From Pseudomonas sp. 10-1B (GTDB taxonomy: Bacteria > Pseudomonadota > Gammaproteobacteria > Pseudomonadales > Pseudomonadaceae): a stretch of DNA of 64,000 bases. The notes beneath the pieces were generated by a model, which was not told where the DNA came from, made no database searches, and saw only the letters and a program-made list of their open reading frames with translations. A program made the position numbers and the translations under genes. How positions within the stretch are numbered: position 1 is the first letter of the stretch; every line of letters starts with the position of its first letter. The stretch is from contig NZ_JYKS01000035.1 of the NCBI RefSeq assembly GCF_000935045.1, positions 62,001-126,000 of the forward strand. Direction: 5' to 3'. Shown here piece by piece: positions 60,590-64,000 of the stretch.

Positions 60590-61483
60590 TCAGTTACCCG
60601 CGCCCAGCGCGTCCAGCAGGCCTTTCAGATAAGTGCTGCCTTGCGCATCCAGCGGCTGCAGCGGCAGGCGTGGGGCGCCGACATCCTGGCCGAGCATTTT
60701 CAGGCCAGCCTTGATGGTGGTGGGCAGGCCGCGACGGGTGATGTATTCCAGCAGTTCGTACTGGCGGTAGAACAGCGCGCGGGCTTCGCCCAGGTCGCCT
60801 TGCTGTACCGCGTCCCACAGTGCCAGGTTCAGTGCCGGGACCAGGTTGGGCGCGGCGGTGCACCAGCCGCTGGCGCCGGCTACCAGGGCTTCCAGGGTGA
60901 GCGGGTTGCAGCCGTTGTAGAAGGCCACCTGGCCATCGCTGGCTTTGAACAGGCGGTGCATGCGCTGGATGTCGCCGGTGCTTTCCTTGACCATGGTCAC
61001 CTTCGGCACTTCGCCGAGGATGCGCAGGATCAGCTCTACCGACAGGTCGGTGCCGCTGGTGCCCGGGTTGTTGTAGAGCATGATCGGGATATCGATGGCC
61101 GCGCCGACCGCCTTGTAGTGGGCAACCACTTCGGCTTCGGTGAGCTTCCAGTAGGAGATGGGCAGCACCATCACCGCCGTGGCACCGCACGCTTGCGCCA
61201 GGCGGGCGCGTTGTACGGTGCGTGCGGTGGTCAGGTCGGAGACGCTGACCACGCTGGGCACGCGCCCGGCAATCCGTGCCTGGCTGAAGCGCACCACGGT
61301 TTCCCATTCGCTGTCGGACAGATAGGCCCCTTCGCCGGTGCTGCCCAGCGGCGCGATGGCGTGCACGCCGGCTGTGATCAGGCTGTCGATGGACGTGCCC
61401 AAGGCATCCAGGTCGAGCGTGCCGTCTGCCGTGAAGGGAGTGATGGTGTAGCCAATAACGCCGCGAATTACAGGTGTAGACAT
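60590..61483 (-). CDS. DapA-family lyase/aldolase
   Basis: A 297-residue class I aldolase of the dihydrodipicolinate synthase family. Motifs are APLGSTGEGAYLSDSEW, the catalytic tyrosine in IMLYNNPGTSGTDL, and the Schiff-base lysine in VTMVKESTGDI. It is paired with a class II aldolase gene 44 bases upstream on the same strand, so it is more likely a catabolic lyase or dehydratase for a keto acid or sugar acid than the biosynthetic DapA, whose neighbours would differ. The substrate is unknown. Confidence 0.85.
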   Translation of the reverse strand: MSTPVIRGVIGYTITPFTADGTLDLDALGTSIDSLITAGVHAIAPLGSTGEGAYLSDSEWETVVRFSQARIAGRVPSVVSVSDLTTARTVQRARLAQACGATAVMVLPISYWKLTEAEVVAHYKAVGAAIDIPIMLYNNPGTSGTDLSVELILRILGEVPKVTMVKESTGDIQRMHRLFKASDGQVAFYNGCNPLTLEALVAGASGWCTAAPNLVPALNLALWDAVQQGDLGEARALFYRQYELLEYITRRGLPTTIKAGLKMLGQDVGAPRLPLQPLDAQGSTYLKGLLDALGAGN

Positions 61484-61527
61484 AACCAGGCACCTCTGCC
61501 GTTGTTGAGGAAAACGTACAACTTCGA

Positions 61528-62310
61528 TCAGCCCAGGCAGTCGCCATGGGCACGCAAGGCACGGCGCGCGTAGTAGCTGAACGCGGCGCCATGACGTTTA
61601 GGGGTGGAGATCCAGTCGTGGGCTTCCTTGCCCAGTGCTTCGGGGATTGGGCGGATATCACCGGCGCCCATGGCCAGCAGTTGCATCTTGGCCGCGCGCT
61701 CGAACAGCAGGGCGAGCACGCAGGCTTCCTCGATAGAACGGCCGGCGATCAGCAGGCCGTGGTGGGAAAGCAGGATCGCGCGCTTGTCGCCAATCGCCCT
61801 GGAAATGATTTCGCCTTCCTCGTTGCCCACGGGTACACCGGGCCATTCCTTGAGGAATGCGCAATCGTCGAACAGCGGGCACAGGTCCATGTGCGAGATG
61901 GCCAGCGGTACTTCCAGCATCGACAGGGCGGCGCTGTGCAGCGGGTGAGTGTGGATGATGCAGTTGACGTCGGGGCGGGCGCGGTACAGCCAGCTGTGGA
62001 AACGGTTGGCCGGGTTGGCCATGCCGCGGCCTTGCAGCACGGTGAGGTCTTCGTCCACCACCAGCAGGTTGGAGGCGGCGATTTCGTCGAAGCCCAGGCC
62101 GAGTTGTTGCGTGTAGTAGGTGCCTGGCTCTTGCGCCCGGGCGGTGATTTGCCCGGCCAGGCCAGAGTCGTGGCCGCCGTCGAACAGGATGCGGCAGGTG
62201 AGCGCGAGTTTTTGCCGTGGTGTGTAGGTATTATCGGCCAGTGCAGTCAGCATCTGCTGCTGGGCGAGTTTGACCAGTTGGTCCTTGGGGGTGTGCATGG
62301 TGGTCGTCAT
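61528..62310 (-). CDS. Class II aldolase/adducin-family protein
   Basis: A 260-residue zinc aldolase/adducin-fold protein. The metal histidines lie in NCIIHTHPLHSAAL and ILLSHHGLLIAGRSIEEAC. The N-terminal part contains FDGGHDSGLAGQITARA and a glutamine/tyrosine-rich loop PGTYYTQQLGLGFDE. Starts at 62310, 62325 or further upstream are possible; AGGT eight bases before 62310 favours that one. It is the first gene of a two-gene operon with the DapA-family gene. Such pairs commonly break down sugar acids or aromatic side chains, but the substrate cannot be read. Confidence 0.82.
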   Translation of the reverse strand: MTTTMHTPKDQLVKLAQQQMLTALADNTYTPRQKLALTCRILFDGGHDSGLAGQITARAQEPGTYYTQQLGLGFDEIAASNLLVVDEDLTVLQGRGMANPANRFHSWLYRARPDVNCIIHTHPLHSAALSMLEVPLAISHMDLCPLFDDCAFLKEWPGVPVGNEEGEIISRAIGDKRAILLSHHGLLIAGRSIEEACVLALLFERAAKMQLLAMGAGDIRPIPEALGKEAHDWISTPKRHGAAFSYYARRALRAHGDCLG

Positions 62311-62377
62311 GGGCGGTACCTGCATAGGGAAGGGGATTGCTGATCGGTGGGATACCGTCAGGACACATAACGATATT

Positions 62378-62414
62378 AATGACACAATGTGTCATTAGCA
62401 AGCGATGTGTCATT
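62378..62414. promoter_or_regulatory. Palindromic operator upstream of the aldolase operon
   Basis: AATGACACA-A-TGTGTCATT at 62378-62396 is a perfect dyad with nine-base arms. A third half-site TGTGTCATT occurs at 62406-62414. The dyad centre is 77 bases before the class II aldolase ATG, so it should lie in or near its promoter. A regulator, perhaps GntR or LysR type, must be encoded elsewhere. Confidence 0.7.
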
Positions 62415-62517
62415 GCCCTGAAGCTGTGCAGGCACTTGAGGGGGGCGGGAAAAACCTCGTACTATTGCGAACGATTTTCAACCGCGATTCATTGCATTCA
62501 AGGAGGCGAGGATCATC

Positions 62518-63018
62518 GTGTCAGCCCGCGAGCCTGTCGATGCGCTTTATCGTGACCACCACGCGTGGCTGCTGAACTGGTTGCAACGGCGCCAGCCATA
62601 CGGCGACCAGGCCTGCGATGTGGCGCACGACACCTTCCTGCAGGTGTTGTTGCGCCCCCAACTGGTCGCAGGCCTGCGCCAGCCCAGAGCCTGGCTGAGC
62701 AGTGTGGCGAAGGGGCTGCTGATTGACCGTTACCGCCGGCAGAAACTCGAGGCGGCCTACCTGCAAGCATTGGCCCAGCTTCCCGAAGCCGAAGCGCCCT
62801 CTGCCGAGCGGCAACTGATGCTGTTGCAGACGCTGCTGCAGATTGATGCCTTGCTCGACGGCCTGCCAGCCAAGGCGCGCATGGCGTTTCTGCTGTCGCG
62901 GCTCGAAGGCATGAGCTACCAGAACATCGCCATCCAGCTGGGTATCAGCCTGAGCAGTGTCGAGAAGTACATGGCCAAGGCCATTCGCCATTGCTACCAG
63001 ATCAGCCTCGACCAATGA
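62518..63018 (+). CDS. ECF sigma factor, FecI-like
   Basis: A 166-residue sigma factor of the iron-starvation group. Region 2 has LYRDHHAWLLNWLQRR, AHDTFLQVL and PRAWLSSVAKGLLIDRYRR; region 4 has LPAKARMAFLLSRLEGMSYQ followed by NIAIQLGISLSSVEKYMAKA. The start is GTG at 62518 with AGGAGGCGAGG upstream. Its stop overlaps the ATG of the FecR-like gene by four bases. The expected third partner, a TonB receptor with a signalling domain, would lie to the right of the window. A weak AT-rich stretch before the gene may be a Fur site. Confidence 0.92.
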   Translation: MSAREPVDALYRDHHAWLLNWLQRRQPYGDQACDVAHDTFLQVLLRPQLVAGLRQPRAWLSSVAKGLLIDRYRRQKLEAAYLQALAQLPEAEAPSAERQLMLLQTLLQIDALLDGLPAKARMAFLLSRLEGMSYQNIAIQLGISLSSVEKYMAKAIRHCYQISLDQ

Positions 63019-63941
63019 CTGATAAAGTGCTCGACCAGGCCATCGACTGGCTGGTGAAGCTCGAGTCGTCGCAGCATGCGCCTGCGTTGTGTGCTGCCTG
63101 CCTGGCCTGGCGCCAGGCCGATCCTCAGCATGAGGCGACCTGGCAGGCGTTGCAGGAAGCGCAAACCTGCTTTGCCCAGGCCCGTGAACTGCCTGCCGGG
63201 GTAGCGGTCAGCACGTTGGGCGACCCTGGCCGCCGAGCCGCGGTGAAGGCCCTTGCGCTCGGCCTGCTGGGCCTGGGTGTGGCGGGTGGCACCGTGCAGC
63301 AGTCACCCTGGCGCGTCAGCCTTGCCGACTACAGCACGACTACCGGCGAGCGCCGTCGCTTCGCGCTGGCCGATGGCACCGAGGTGCGGCTCAACAGCAG
63401 GAGCGCGGCCAATGTGCGTTTCGGCCAGCATGAGCGCTTGGTCGAACTGCGCGAAGGGCAGGTGCATGTGAAGGCCGGCCCCGATCCGTTGCTACGCCCG
63501 CTGTGCGTAAGCTCGGCTCAAGCCCGGTTCCTGGGCACCGATTTCGACCTGTGTCAGGAAAAAGACCGTACGCGGCTGACCGTTGACCAGGGCACAGTCG
63601 CCATCCACTTGCCGGGCCAGGCTCCCGTGCCCGTTCAGGCGGGGGAGCAGTTCATGGTCGATGTCGCAGGCGCGCGGCGTATCGAACACCCTACCTTCGA
63701 AGGCTCGGCCTGGACACGCGGCCTGCTGATCACCCGGCAGATGCCGCTGCAGGAACTGGCCGCGCAATTGGCCCGCCAACGCAGCGGTTGGGTCGGCTGC
63801 GACCCGGCAGTGGCTGGGCTGCAGGTTTCTGGCGTATTCCAGCTCGACGATACCGACAATGCCCTGCGCACGCTTGCCCATACGTTGCCCGTGCGCCTGA
63901 TGTGGCGGACCTCGTTGTGGGTCCGCATTGTGCCTGCCTGA
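63015..63941 (+). CDS. FecR-family anti-sigma/sensor protein
   Basis: A 308-residue FecR-like protein. The cytoplasmic N-terminus contains the usual DQAIDWLVKLES and LAAWRQADPQHE-like AACLAWRQADPQHEATWQAL. One membrane helix follows (VKALALGLLGLGVAGGTV), then the periplasmic FecR domain with RRFALADGTEVRLNSRS and VRFGQHERLVELREGQVHV, and a C-terminal STN-like piece (GCDPAVAGLQVSGVFQLDD). It controls the sigma factor encoded just upstream in response to a signal from a TonB receptor. The ATGA overlap with the sigma gene fixes the start at 63015. Confidence 0.92.
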   Translation: MTDKVLDQAIDWLVKLESSQHAPALCAACLAWRQADPQHEATWQALQEAQTCFAQARELPAGVAVSTLGDPGRRAAVKALALGLLGLGVAGGTVQQSPWRVSLADYSTTTGERRRFALADGTEVRLNSRSAANVRFGQHERLVELREGQVHVKAGPDPLLRPLCVSSAQARFLGTDFDLCQEKDRTRLTVDQGTVAIHLPGQAPVPVQAGEQFMVDVAGARRIEHPTFEGSAWTRGLLITRQMPLQELAAQLARQRSGWVGCDPAVAGLQVSGVFQLDDTDNALRTLAHTLPVRLMWRTSLWVRIVPA

Positions 63942-63953
63942 AAAAAAGTGCCT

Positions 63954-63978
63954 GCCCGGTTACGGGGTTTTACCGGGC
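63954..63978 (+). terminator. Hairpin after the FecR gene
   Basis: GCCCGGTA (63954-63961) pairs with TACCGGGC (63971-63978). There is no T-run. It may separate the sigma/anti-sigma pair from a receptor gene beyond the window edge, as often seen, or be partial. Confidence 0.4.
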
Positions 63979-64000
63979 TCTTCGACAAGAAGAAAAAACC

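Overview
The window looks like chromosomal DNA of a Pseudomonas putida-group bacterium. The GC-rich coding, the abundant REP/BIME palindromes of the P. putida type, and the flanking order (purF, metZ, SDR, tRNA-Val/Asp, then fadH, ACC-deaminase-like gene, cytochrome b561, nadK, pepN, sbcCD, bat operon) match what I remember of the P. putida core chromosome. That comparison is from memory and was not run.

Left core (1-4.5 kb): the purF 3' end, metZ with a coupled short-chain dehydrogenase, a strong promoter driving one tRNA-Val(UAC) and three tRNA-Asp(GUC) copies, and a DUF2242-like lipoprotein. Accessory-looking block (about 4.5-27 kb): a 28-codon acidic mini-gene, an AraC regulator, a nitrilase-fold protein lacking its usual catalytic Lys and Cys, a TonB-dependent siderophore receptor, an RND tripartite efflux operon with a divergent TtgV/TtgT-like IclR repressor, a GGDEF diguanylate cyclase, and a GntR-controlled aromatic catabolic operon. 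That operon encodes an FAH-fold hydrolase, a type I extradiol dioxygenase, an MhpA-like flavin hydroxylase, an outer-membrane barrel and an MFS importer. The block closes with a chemoreceptor remnant, an orphan ABC ATPase and a quinone-oxidoreductase-like MDR protein.

Right core (27-64 kb): fadH; ACC deaminase/D-cysteine desulfhydrase family gene; cytochrome b561; DUF1853; a tight cluster nadK-phosphatase-rhomboid-DUF1315-DUF2797-pepN; a YCF48-like protein paired with an MMPL/RND transporter; a lactonase; a small secreted peptide; GST-sbcC-sbcD; an AT-rich gene that may be an orphan immunity gene; DUF2628; a six-gene MoxR/DUF58/DUF4381/VWA/VWA-TPR/BatD operon; a DUF2235 (Tle1-like) lipase-fold gene; a DapA-family/class II aldolase pair behind a conspicuous palindromic operator; and at the right edge an ECF sigma/FecR pair.

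The most interesting items are the compact three-enzyme ring-cleavage operon, which needs no hydratase or aldolase on paper; the degenerate nitrilase-like membrane protein; two copies of a roughly 225-250 bp element with about 64-bp inverted ends built around REP cores; a near-duplicate roughly 205-bp triple-REP array at two loci; a REP read through in frame inside the rhomboid protease gene; the internally deleted chemoreceptor pseudogene; and the AT-rich orphan gene coupled to a truncated upstream frame. No CRISPR array, rRNA operon, prophage or intact insertion sequence was seen.
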